A stretch of 64,000 bases of DNA from JAVVHH01 sp965199585 (GTDB taxonomy: Bacteria; Pseudomonadota; Alphaproteobacteria; Acetobacterales; Acetobacteraceae): the NCBI GenBank assembly GCA_965199585.1, contig CBDASI010000002.1, positions 3,348,001 through 3,412,000 on the forward strand. The letters run 5' to 3'. Below are positions 57,066-64,000 of this stretch, in pieces; the stretch's first letter is position 1; each line of letters opens with the position of its first letter. The notes beneath the pieces were generated by a model that was not told the DNA's origin, searched no databases, and was given only the letters and a program-made list of their open reading frames with translations. The translations under genes and the position numbers were made by a program.

Positions 57066-58645
57066 ACGATCAGCCTCAGTAGCGTCTCGAGCTTGTCGGC
57101 CTCCGCGGCCGGCTTGTCGGGACGCAGGCGATGCACCCGCGGAAAGCGTAGCGCGACACCTGATTTATGCCGGTTGCTGCGCTGCGCCGCGTCGAATTCG
57201 ATCTCGAGCACGTAGCTGCGCTCGACCTCGCGCACCGGGCCGAACCGGCTGGTGGTATGATTACGGATCCAGCGATCAAGCGTCACCAACTCGGCGTCAG
57301 TGAAGCCAGAATAGGCCTTGCCGACCGGCACCAATTCACCGGTCTCGGTCCACAGGCCGAACGTGTAGTCGGAATAGAACGAGCTGCGTTTGCCGCTGCC
57401 ACGTTGGGCATACATCATGACCGCGTCGATGATCAGCGGGTCGCGCTTCCATTTCCACCACTGGCCTTTGGGGCGCCCCGGGAGATAGGCCCCGTCGGCG
57501 CGCTTGAGCATCAGTCCCTCGATGCTCGCAGCGCGGGTGCCGCTGCGGATCGCTGCGAGTTCCTCCATCGTGGTGAACGGGATGAGGCTGGAGAGCGACA
57601 TGCGCGCGGGCGTGTGGATGGCGAACCAGTCTTCGAGGCGCCGGCGCCGCGCGTCGAACGGCAGCGGACGCAGATCTTCGGCGCCGTCGAACAGGATGTC
57701 GTAGAGGCGCACGCCGACCGGGAAATCCTTCTGCATTTTCGCGCCCGGCGACTTGCGGTTGAGGCGTTGCTGTAGGTCGGCGAACGGCGCGATGTCCTCG
57801 CCGCGGATGACGAGAAGCTCGCCGTCGAGAACCCCTTCGAAGTTCATCGCTTCGACGATCTCGGGGAAGGCGGCGGAGATGTCGTCCGAGCCGCGCGAGT
57901 AGATCCGCTTGCCGAGCGCGGTGCTGACGAGTTGGACGCGGATGCCGTCCCATTTCCACTCGGCGCGGAATAGCGTCGGGTCGAGCGCGGCGATATCGGC
58001 GGCCTCGAGCGGCGGCGCGAGCATGAGCGGCCGGAAGACAGGCTGGCCCGCCGGGTCGGGCTTGGGCCCCTTGCCCTCGAGCCAGTCGAACAAAGGCGCG
58101 TAAGGCGGTTCTAGCCCGTGCCACAGCTCCTCGATATCGTCGGCGGCCACCGGCTCGGCATGGGCGGCGGCGAGTTCGGCCAGCGCCGTTTTGGCAAGTC
58201 GGCTGGAGGCGCCGACGCGGAGCGCGCCGGTGATGAGCTTGATGATAGCGTAACGGATGGAGACGGTCGACGCGTCGAGCCAGTTGGCGACGACGGGGGG
58301 CAGCTCGGATTTGGGCGTGGTGCGGATGGTCTCGACGACCTCGGTGATGGTCGGCGGGCCCGCATTGGTGCGGCGGGCGGGCCAAAGCAGCGAGACGGTC
58401 TCGGCCAGGTCGCCCACGTAGTCGCGAGACCAGGCGAACAGCACCGGGTCGGTCCGCTCCTCGCAGAGCGCCTTGATCATGCCGGGCTTAGCGGCGACGA
58501 AGGCGAGTTCGTCGGTGAGGGCTGCGAGGCCATAGCCGCGATCGGGGTCCGGCGCCGTCTCGAAGTAGCGGCGCAGCAGCGCGATCTTGGCCAGGCGACC
58601 CGGCGTGAACACCAGTCTCTCGAGCAGGTCGGCGAACGCGATCAT
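57062..58645 (-). CDS. ATP-dependent DNA ligase (cisplatin-damage-response type)
   Basis: 527 residues from ATG 58645. N-terminal DNA-binding domain with ITGALRVGAS, then the nucleotidyltransferase core: motif I EWKWDGIR with adenylated Lys231, IYSRGSDD, FEGVLDGELLVI, EGLMLKRADGAYLPGR and KGQWWKWKRDP (motif V), and an OB domain (YSDYTFGLWTE). It overlaps the exonuclease gene upstream by four bases, the usual ligase-associated pair of repair genes in alphaproteobacteria. Confidence 0.93.
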   Translation of the reverse strand: MIAFADLLERLVFTPGRLAKIALLRRYFETAPDPDRGYGLAALTDELAFVAAKPGMIKALCEERTDPVLFAWSRDYVGDLAETVSLLWPARRTNAGPPTITEVVETIRTTPKSELPPVVANWLDASTVSIRYAIIKLITGALRVGASSRLAKTALAELAAAHAEPVAADDIEELWHGLEPPYAPLFDWLEGKGPKPDPAGQPVFRPLMLAPPLEAADIAALDPTLFRAEWKWDGIRVQLVSTALGKRIYSRGSDDISAAFPEIVEAMNFEGVLDGELLVIRGEDIAPFADLQQRLNRKSPGAKMQKDFPVGVRLYDILFDGAEDLRPLPFDARRRRLEDWFAIHTPARMSLSSLIPFTTMEELAAIRSGTRAASIEGLMLKRADGAYLPGRPKGQWWKWKRDPLIIDAVMMYAQRGSGKRSSFYSDYTFGLWTETGELVPVGKAYSGFTDAELVTLDRWIRNHTTSRFGPVREVERSYVLEIEFDAAQRSNRHKSGVALRFPRVHRLRPDKPAAEADKLETLLRLIV

Positions 58646-59661
58646 GCCGCCTCGCCTTCGTCTTCCTCGAAGCCGATCAGGCGCAGTGCGCGGCCGGCAA
58701 TGCCGCGCTTGGCGACTTCGTGGATCAGCGCCTCCTCGCGCCCGTGCGTCACCCAGATTTCCGGGGCGCCTACGTCGTCGACGGTCTTGTTCAGCTCGTT
58801 CCAGTCGGCGTGGTCGGAGATCACCAGCGGCAGTTCGACGCCGCGGGAGCGCGCCCGTTGGCGAACCCGCATCCAGCCGGAGGCGTAGCAGACCACCGGG
58901 TCGGCCAGGCGACGGGCCCAGCGGTCGGCAATGGCGCCCGGCGGGGCGATGACGATCTGGCCGGCGAGCTTGCTCTTGGTCTGGATCGTGGCCGGCACCA
59001 GCTCGCCGAGCGCAACGCCCATGCGCTCGTAGGCGCCGCACAGATTGAGCATTGCGCCGTGCAGGTAGATCGGGGCGTCGTAGCCGGCCTGGCGGAGCAG
59101 CTTGATCACGCGCTGGGCCTTGCCGAAGGCGTAGGCGCCGACGACGTGGGTGCGCTCGGGAAACAGCGCGACGCTGGCGAGCAGGCGGGCAATCTCCTCC
59201 TCGGCAGGTGGATGCAGGAACACCGGCAACGCGAACGTCGCCTCGGTCACGAAGACGTCGCAGGGGATCGGGTCAAACGGCCGGCAAGTCGGGTCCGCCT
59301 GCCGCTTGTAGTCACCGCTGACCACGACCCGGCTGCCGCGCCACTCCATCGCGATCTGCGCGCTGCCCAGCACGTGGCCGGCGGGCTCGAGCCAGACCTG
59401 GACGCCGTCGATGCGGATTGTTTCGCCATAATCCAGCTTCTGCTGCGCGACGCCGGCACGACCCTCGCCCATGCGGACGTCCATCAGGTCGATCGTCTCG
59501 GGGCTGGCGAGGACGGCGCCATGGCCGGGTCGGGCATGGTCGCCATGGGCGTGGGTGATGAGGGCGTGCGGGACTGGGCGGTTGGGGTCGATGTAGAAGC
59601 CGCCGGGAGTGCAGTAGAGACCCTCGGGCCGGACCTCGAGCCAGGTATCGGGATGCGGCAT
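58642..59661 (-). CDS. Ligase-associated DNA exonuclease (metallo-beta-lactamase fold)
   Basis: 339 residues of the beta-CASP/SNM1-like class. The metal site is THAHGDHA (36-43), with GHVLGSAQIAMEW and VVSGDYKRQ further ligands, and the C-terminal beta-CASP region contains YASGWMRVRQRAR and VISDHADWNEL. Paired by a 4-base overlap with the ligase; such pairs are thought to repair cross-links or strand breaks. The DEXH helicase that often completes the set is not adjacent. Confidence 0.92.
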   Translation of the reverse strand: MPHPDTWLEVRPEGLYCTPGGFYIDPNRPVPHALITHAHGDHARPGHGAVLASPETIDLMDVRMGEGRAGVAQQKLDYGETIRIDGVQVWLEPAGHVLGSAQIAMEWRGSRVVVSGDYKRQADPTCRPFDPIPCDVFVTEATFALPVFLHPPAEEEIARLLASVALFPERTHVVGAYAFGKAQRVIKLLRQAGYDAPIYLHGAMLNLCGAYERMGVALGELVPATIQTKSKLAGQIVIAPPGAIADRWARRLADPVVCYASGWMRVRQRARSRGVELPLVISDHADWNELNKTVDDVGAPEIWVTHGREEALIHEVAKRGIAGRALRLIGFEEDEGEAA

Positions 59662-59669
59662 TGATCGGT

Positions 59670-59695
59670 GGGCCCCCTCCGCGAGGAAGGGGCCC
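59670..59695. repeat. Intergenic hairpin between degP and exonuclease genes
   Basis: GGGCCCC (59670-59676) and GGGGCCC (59689-59695) pair perfectly, with a further short GAGG/CCTC helix inside. It sits 6 bases before the degP stop on that strand's downstream side and 8 bases upstream of the exonuclease ATG. No T-tract; likely a weak terminator or processing hairpin for degP. Confidence 0.5.
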
Positions 59696-59701
59696 GTTAC
59701 A

Positions 59702-61282
59702 TCAGCCGGGCTTCTTGTCCGAGGACTGATTCAGCGGCAGCGGAATCCAGCGCATCCCGTCGCCGTTCTGCACCAGCATCAGCACCGTTTTGCGGCTCTG
59801 CTTGCGATAACGATCCAGGCGCTCCTGCACGTCCTGCGGGGTCGAGACCGGCTCCTGCTGCACTTCGACGATGACGTCGCCGGCCTTGAGGCCACGCCCC
59901 GCGGCCGGGCCGTCGGACTGCACGTCGGTCACGACGACGCCTTTCTGGTCGGGCGCCAGCTTATATTGGTCGCGCAGCGCGTCGGTGATCGGCGAGAGCT
60001 TGGCGCCGAGGCCGGACAGCATCGTCGCGCTGTTGCGTGGCGGCGCAGCCGGGGCGTTGGGAGACGCGCTGGCCTGCTGAACTTCGTCCGGCAACTCGCC
60101 GGTCGAGGCTTGAAGCGATACTTCCTTGTGGTCCCGCCACACCACGACCGGCACCGATTTGCCGACCTCCGTCTCGGCAACCAAGCGCGGGAGGGTCCGC
60201 ATCTCCTTCACATCTTGGCCGTTGAATTTCAGGATGACGTCGCCGTTATGGATTCCCGCCTTCTCGGCCGGGCCGCCATCGTTCATGCCGGCGACCATCG
60301 CGCCCTGAACATCCTTGAGGCCGATCGCCTCGGCGATGTCGGGCGTCACCTGCTGGATTCGGACGCCGAGCCAGCCACGCCGGGCGTGGCCGTATTCGCG
60401 CAACTGCATGATGACCGGCTTGGCAAGGCTGGCCGGCACCGAGAAGCCGATGCCGACGGAGCCGCCGGACGGCGAGTAGATGGCGGTATTAATGCCGATC
60501 ACCTCGCCGTTCATGTTGAACAGAGGGCCGCCGGAGTTGCCGCGGTTGATGGCAGCGTCAGTCTGGATGAAGTCGTCGTAAGGTCCCTGGCGGATGTCGC
60601 GGCCGCGGGCGCTGACGATGCCGGCGGTGACGGAACCGCCGAGGCCGAACGGGTTGCCGATCGCCAGCACCCAATCGCCGACGCGCGACGCATCGCTGTC
60701 GCCAAAGGATACCGCAGTCAGCGGATGGTCGGTCTCGACCTTGAGCAACGCCAAGTCGACGCGGTCGTCTTTGCCGACCAGCGTGGCCTTGAGCGTCGTG
60801 TTATCGGTCAGCGTGACGCTGATCTCGTCGGCGCCATCGATGACGTGGTTATTGGTGACGATGTAGCCGGCCTTGTCGATGATGAAGCCCGAGCCCAGCG
60901 ACACAGCACGGCCTGTGCCGGGTCCATCGCCCTGCGGACGCTCGCCACGACGTTGGCTGGGCGGCTGACCCTGACCCTGACCCTGACCCTGACCGGGCCC
61001 GCCCTGACCGGGGTGGTTGCGCTCCATGAAATCACGGAAGAACTGCTCAAACGGCGAGCCCGGCGGGAAACCCGGCGTCTCTGGGCCACGGTCCGCGCGC
61101 GCCTCGGCCTTCTGCGAGGACGACACGTTGACCACGGCCGGGGATAGTTGCGCCGCCAGGTCGGCGAAGCTATCCGGTGCGCCGCGGGCATAAGCCGCAC
61201 TCGGCCCCATGACGGGCGTGAGGACCGTCGTGGCCGATAGGATCGCGGCCAGTGCGGCTGCGCGAATGAGTCTTGGGCGCAT
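59702..61282 (-). CDS. degP: Periplasmic serine protease Do (DegP/HtrA)
   Basis: 526 residues from ATG 61282, which has AGGAG seven bases ahead. Signal peptide to about residue 33; trypsin-like domain with the triad His146 (TNNHVIDG), Asp176 (DRVDLALL) and Ser250 (RGNSGGPLF); two PDZ domains at about 300-385 and 430-520. The loop before the protease core holds a Gly-Gln repeat (about 96-106) encoded by a perfect hexanucleotide array. Quality-control protease of the envelope. Follows hflC by 83 bases. Confidence 0.95.
   Translation of the reverse strand: MRPRLIRAAALAAILSATTVLTPVMGPSAAYARGAPDSFADLAAQLSPAVVNVSSSQKAEARADRGPETPGFPPGSPFEQFFRDFMERNHPGQGGPGQGQGQGQGQPPSQRRGERPQGDGPGTGRAVSLGSGFIIDKAGYIVTNNHVIDGADEISVTLTDNTTLKATLVGKDDRVDLALLKVETDHPLTAVSFGDSDASRVGDWVLAIGNPFGLGGSVTAGIVSARGRDIRQGPYDDFIQTDAAINRGNSGGPLFNMNGEVIGINTAIYSPSGGSVGIGFSVPASLAKPVIMQLREYGHARRGWLGVRIQQVTPDIAEAIGLKDVQGAMVAGMNDGGPAEKAGIHNGDVILKFNGQDVKEMRTLPRLVAETEVGKSVPVVVWRDHKEVSLQASTGELPDEVQQASASPNAPAAPPRNSATMLSGLGAKLSPITDALRDQYKLAPDQKGVVVTDVQSDGPAAGRGLKAGDVIVEVQQEPVSTPQDVQERLDRYRKQSRKTVLMLVQNGDGMRWIPLPLNQSSDKKPG
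60965..60994. repeat. Hexanucleotide tandem repeat (CTGACC)5 inside degP
   Basis: Five exact copies of CTGACC (GGTCAG on the coding strand) in a row encode five Gly-Gln dipeptides. Because the unit is six bases, gain or loss of copies would keep the frame and only change the length of the linker loop. Confidence 0.9.
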
Positions 61283-61296
61283 ACTCGGTCTCCTAA

Positions 61297-61318
61297 ATGA
61301 CGCGACGCTGGGCGTCAT
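61297..61318 (-). promoter_or_regulatory. Inverted repeat in the degP leader
   Basis: ATGACGC and GCGTCAT (61297-61303 and 61312-61318) are perfect reverse complements with an 8-base spacer; a shorter alternative stem (GACGC, CCA loop, GCGTC) is nested in it. It ends just ahead of the degP ribosome site AGGAG, so either an operator or a translation-control hairpin is possible. Confidence 0.35.
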
Positions 61319-61365
61319 AGCCGCTGAGATTGTAGTGTTCCGTCAAGCGAGCAAGAACCCGTGGC

Positions 61366-62247
61366 CTAGTTGGTCGCGGGTTCTTGCTTGAGCAGTTTCA
61401 GGAAATCCGATTCCGGCGTCAGCACCAGGCGCGAACGGCCCTCGCCGAACGATTGGCGATAGGCCTGCAGGGTGCGGTAGGTGATGAAGAAGTTCGGATC
61501 GACCTTCGAGGCGTTCGCATAGATGTCGATCGCCTGTTCCTCGCCTTCGCCGCGCAGCTTATCGGCGCTGGACCGGGCTTCGGCCAACAGCACCGTTCGG
61601 TCCCGTTCCGCATCGGCACGTATCTTAGCCGAGGCTTCGGCGCCCTCGGCGCGAAGCTGGCTGGCGACGCGCTCGCGTTCAGACTTCATGCGCGCCAGGA
61701 TCGCCTGAGTGTTCTCGTCCGGCAGGTCGGCGCGACGTATCCGAACGTCCTCGATCGCGATGCCGAAGTTGCGCATCTCGTCGCTGACCTGGGACTTGAT
61801 CAACCCCATGATGCGGTTCCGATCCGCCGACAGCACGTTTAGCAACGTCTCATTGCCGAGCACCCGGCGCAGCGACGACGTCACCACAGAGTTAAGCCGG
61901 CCGCGGACGCCGTCCTCGCTCGGGCCGGCAGCCTGGAAGAAGCGCAGCGGGTCGGTGATGCGGTAACGAGTGAAGCTATCGACCGTCAGGCGGCGCTGAT
62001 CGGCCAGAATGACCTCCTCGCCGCTGGTGTTGAAGTCGAGCAGGCGGTTGTCGAAGTCGAGCACCGTCTGCACGAACGGCACCTTGGCGTGCAGCCCGGC
62101 CTCCTTGATGACGCGGACGGGCTGGCCGAACTGGGTGATCAACACCTGCTGGGTCTGTGAGACGGTGAACAAACTGGCGCCGGCCACCACGACGATGATG
62201 ACGATTAGCGCCAGGCCGGCGATCGCCGCCGTTCCCAACCGGTTCAC
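61366..62247 (-). CDS. hflC: Protease modulator HflC
   Basis: SPFH/band-7 protein that with HflK forms the membrane cage around FtsH. GTG start overlapping the hflK stop. The 293 residues have one N-terminal membrane helix (GLALIVIIVVVAGASLF), the SPFH domain (QVLITQFGQPVRVIKEAGLHAKVPF), and a helical region rich in Glu, Arg and Ala (ARMKSERERVASQLRAEGAEASAKI) ahead of a short tail. Confidence 0.95.
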   Translation of the reverse strand: MNRLGTAAIAGLALIVIIVVVAGASLFTVSQTQQVLITQFGQPVRVIKEAGLHAKVPFVQTVLDFDNRLLDFNTSGEEVILADQRRLTVDSFTRYRITDPLRFFQAAGPSEDGVRGRLNSVVTSSLRRVLGNETLLNVLSADRNRIMGLIKSQVSDEMRNFGIAIEDVRIRRADLPDENTQAILARMKSERERVASQLRAEGAEASAKIRADAERDRTVLLAEARSSADKLRGEGEEQAIDIYANASKVDPNFFITYRTLQAYRQSFGEGRSRLVLTPESDFLKLLKQEPATN

Positions 62248-63470
62248 TGCGGCGCCCCCGCACGGGGCAAGACCTGTGCAGCCGCCGGTGCCGGCGCGGC
62301 GCGCGGCAGGACGCTGGTGTCGAGCGGAAGGTAGGGCACGACGCCCTTGAGTTGGTCGTCGACCACGATCGACGGTGTTTTGGCCAGGATATCCTGCATC
62401 GTGTCGATGTAGAGGCGCTTCAACGTTACGTCCTTAGCCTGCGCGTAAGCCTTGTAAACACTGAGGAAGCGCTGTGCCTGACCGGTAGCCTCTGCCACGG
62501 AAGCGCGCTTGGAGCCTTCTGCCTCGGCCACGAGGCGAGCGGAGTCGCCTCGCGCCCGCGGGACGATGTCGTTACGGTAGCTCTCGGCCTCATTGCGGAC
62601 GCGCTCGGCATCCGTGTTGGCGCGCTGCACGTCGCGGAAGCTCTCGATGACGGCAGCCGGCGGATCTACCTTCTGCAACTGCACCTGCGAGATCTCAACG
62701 CCTGAACCGTATTGGTCGAGAATCGCCTGCGTTCCCGTCATCACGTCCTGCTCGATGCGGGCACGGGCTTCAGTCAGCGCTGGCTGGATCGGCGTGCGGC
62801 CAATTACCTGCCGCATCATGCTCTCGGCCGCGGCGCGCACGGTTTCGGCCGGGTTGCGAGTGTTGAACAGGAACTCCTTGCCGTCCTTGATCTTCCAGAA
62901 CACGGAGAAGTTGATGTCGATGATGTTCTCGTCACCGGTCAGCATTAGAGCCTCGGCCGGCACCTCGCGGCCCACGGCCTCGGCGCGATCCAGGCGGTCG
63001 GTCGGCGTACGGACGCCTACCTCGATGCGATTAACGCGCGTCACCGACGGGGTGAGCACGGTTTCGATCGGCCAGGGAAGGTGATAGCGCAGGCCCGGAT
63101 AGGTGTAGCCCTCGAACGCGCCGAAGCGGAGCACGACGCCCTGCTCGTCCGGCTGCACCCGATAGATACCGCTCGCCAACCACAGCCCGGCGGCCACAAG
63201 CGCTACCAGCCCGACTAGGCGGCCATTGCCGACCTGTCCGCGACCGGGTCCACCGCCGCCGGGCACAAAGCGCCGTGCTTGCTGCTGCAGCCGTTGAATT
63301 ATCTCTTCGAAGTCCGGCAGGCCCGGTCCACCCTGACCGTTACCATTGCCGGGGCCGCGACCGCCGCCATTGCCCCAAGGCCCGCGCTCGGGGCCCTTGC
63401 CACCGGACGGCGGCTTGCCACCCGGGTTGCCCCACGGGCCACCGGTGTTGCCACCATTGTTCCACGACAT
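62244..63470 (-). CDS. hflK: FtsH protease activity modulator HflK
   Basis: 408 residues. A Gly/Asn/Pro-rich cytoplasmic start (about 1-50), the conserved PDFEEIIQRLQQ helix, one membrane segment near 85-103, the SPFH domain (GVVLRFGAFEGYTYPGLRYHLPWPIE), the long helix with RANTDAERVRNEAESYRNDIVPRARGD, and a Pro/Ala-rich tail. Partner of HflC in the FtsH-regulating complex. Divergent from mrp across 110 bases that include a 12-bp palindrome. Confidence 0.95.
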   Translation of the reverse strand: MSWNNGGNTGGPWGNPGGKPPSGGKGPERGPWGNGGGRGPGNGNGQGGPGLPDFEEIIQRLQQQARRFVPGGGGPGRGQVGNGRLVGLVALVAAGLWLASGIYRVQPDEQGVVLRFGAFEGYTYPGLRYHLPWPIETVLTPSVTRVNRIEVGVRTPTDRLDRAEAVGREVPAEALMLTGDENIIDINFSVFWKIKDGKEFLFNTRNPAETVRAAAESMMRQVIGRTPIQPALTEARARIEQDVMTGTQAILDQYGSGVEISQVQLQKVDPPAAVIESFRDVQRANTDAERVRNEAESYRNDIVPRARGDSARLVAEAEGSKRASVAEATGQAQRFLSVYKAYAQAKDVTLKRLYIDTMQDILAKTPSIVVDDQLKGVVPYLPLDTSVLPRAAPAPAAAQVLPRAGAPQ

Positions 63471-63492
63471 TCGGCTCAGCGGCTCCTGTGAA

Positions 63493-63504
63493 CGGTCCGG
63501 ACCG
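63493..63504. promoter_or_regulatory. 12-bp perfect palindrome between hflK and mrp
   Basis: CGGTCCGGACCG is self-complementary and lies 23 bases upstream of the hflK ATG in the divergent hflK/mrp control region. It could be an operator; GC-rich palindromes of this length also occur by chance. Confidence 0.25.
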
Positions 63505-63535
63505 CGCTCTTGGCGCTTTCACGGTCGCGTGCATA

Positions 63536-63564
63536 TTGACCGCAGTCGCTGCGTTTACAAGAAT
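63536..63564 (+). promoter_or_regulatory. Candidate sigma-70-type promoter of mrp
   Basis: TTGACC (63536-63541), a 17-base spacer and AAGAAT (63559-63564). The first box matches five of six consensus positions, the second four. It would give a leader of about ten bases before the mrp ATG. Confidence 0.4.
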
Positions 63565-63580
63565 TGGGGATTCACACGAA

Positions 63581-64000
63581 ATGGTAGCGCCGACGGAACA
63601 AGCTCTGCGGGATGCCCTGCGGGCCATCCGCGATCCGAAATCGGGCCGGGACATCGTCACCGCCGGTCTGGTCGACAGCCTACAGACCCGCGACGGGTTG
63701 GTTCAACTCACGCTAATCGGCGAGCGCGGCCAAGCCCAGTTGATGGAGACGCTGCGTCGGGAAGCCGAGAAGCTGCTCGCCCGGCAGCCCGGCGTGACCA
63801 ACGCCTCCGTCATTCTGACCGCACACCGCGCCCCGGCGCCCGAAGCGGCGCCCAAGCCGGCCCCGGCCCCACGGCCGTCATTGTTGGCCGACGTCAAGCA
63901 CGTCGTGGCGGTCGCGTCCGGCAAGGGCGGCGTCGGCAAGTCGACGACGGCGGTCAACCTGGCCGTCGCGTTCGCGCAAGCGGGTCACCGGGTCGGGCTG
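63581..64000 (+). CDS. mrp: Mrp/NBP35 family ATP-binding Fe-S carrier (C-terminus beyond window)
   Basis: The 140 visible codons comprise the N-terminal MIP18-like domain (ALRAIRDPKSGRDIVTAGLVDSL), a Pro/Ala linker at about 84-100, and the start of the P-loop domain, HVVAVASGKGGVGKSTTAVN, with the deviant Walker A of the Mrp/ApbC family (113-122). Carrier for Fe-S cluster assembly in the cytoplasm. The gene runs off the right edge. Also named apbC. Confidence 0.93.
   Translation, partial: MVAPTEQALRDALRAIRDPKSGRDIVTAGLVDSLQTRDGLVQLTLIGERGQAQLMETLRREAEKLLARQPGVTNASVILTAHRAPAPEAAPKPAPAPRPSLLADVKHVVAVASGKGGVGKSTTAVNLAVAFAQAGHRVGL

Noticed and set aside
1..64000. tRNA, rRNA and CRISPR
   Set aside because: No TpsiC-type GGTTCGAATCC signature, rRNA-like stretch or regularly spaced repeats were found in any gap on either strand.

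Overview
The window looks like a stretch of chromosome from a GC-rich alphaproteobacterium, most likely Rhodospirillales or Acetobacterales. The grounds are conserved gene orders (bamA-rseP-dxr-cdsA-uppS-frr-pyrH-tsf-rpsB; thrS-infC; def-fmt-truA; hflK-hflC-degP with a divergent mrp), alphaproteobacterial families (DUF1150 beside Hsp20, DUF2336, DUF6481-like, DUF6362-like, a ligase/exonuclease pair of the cisplatin-response type) and frequent GTG/TTG starts with 4-base stop/start overlaps. I found no rRNA, tRNA, CRISPR array, insertion sequence or intact prophage. No gene-free stretch exceeds about 230 bases. bamA is cut by the left edge and mrp by the right edge.

Layout. 1-9272 (minus): outer-membrane biogenesis, isoprenoid and phospholipid synthesis and translation genes. 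9273-9500: divergent control region with a structured rpsB leader. 9501-14335: a short LOV photoreceptor, an SDR, a lipoprotein resembling an esterase but lacking its nucleophile, a 51-residue proline-rich ORF, a two-gene unit behind a LexA-like box, a membrane protein and an intact HSL-type esterase. 14534-21151: an Mfd-type translocase converging on ilvBNC. 21186-25051: miaA, divergent serB with two membrane miniproteins, epmB and efp. 25109-29923: a tightly overlapping unit, suhB - periplasmic OmpA-like protein - MotA/TolQ-like channel - MotB-like coiled-coil/OmpA protein - SDR. 30051-36308: a phosphate/polyphosphate-type porin converging on thrS-infC across a long palindrome, then two sugar-nucleotide glycosyltransferases. 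36356-44780: LysE exporter, hydrolase, YeeZ-like reductase, TPR protein, DUF6481-like protein, glycerophosphodiesterase, tartrate dehydrogenase, pyrE, a lipoprotein and a class III aminotransferase. 44785-50401: DUF1150/Hsp20, def-fmt-truA, dapE/dapD. 50538-57065: GGDEF/DUF2336 pair, debranching enzyme, msrB, an orphan TRAP binding protein and a 38-residue ORF. 57062-64000: DNA ligase/exonuclease, degP, hflC, hflK and the start of mrp.

Most of the window is housekeeping. The best candidates for something new are the motor-like envelope operon at 25960-29141, the LexA-box DUF6362-like unit at 12277-13011, a possible ATA start for infC, the esterase-fold lipoprotein with GEGPG in place of GDSAG, the rpsB leader, the 52-bp palindrome between the porin and infC, and a terminator-like hairpin that runs directly into the ATG of the aminotransferase. 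All calls come from reading the sequence alone; no database search was run.
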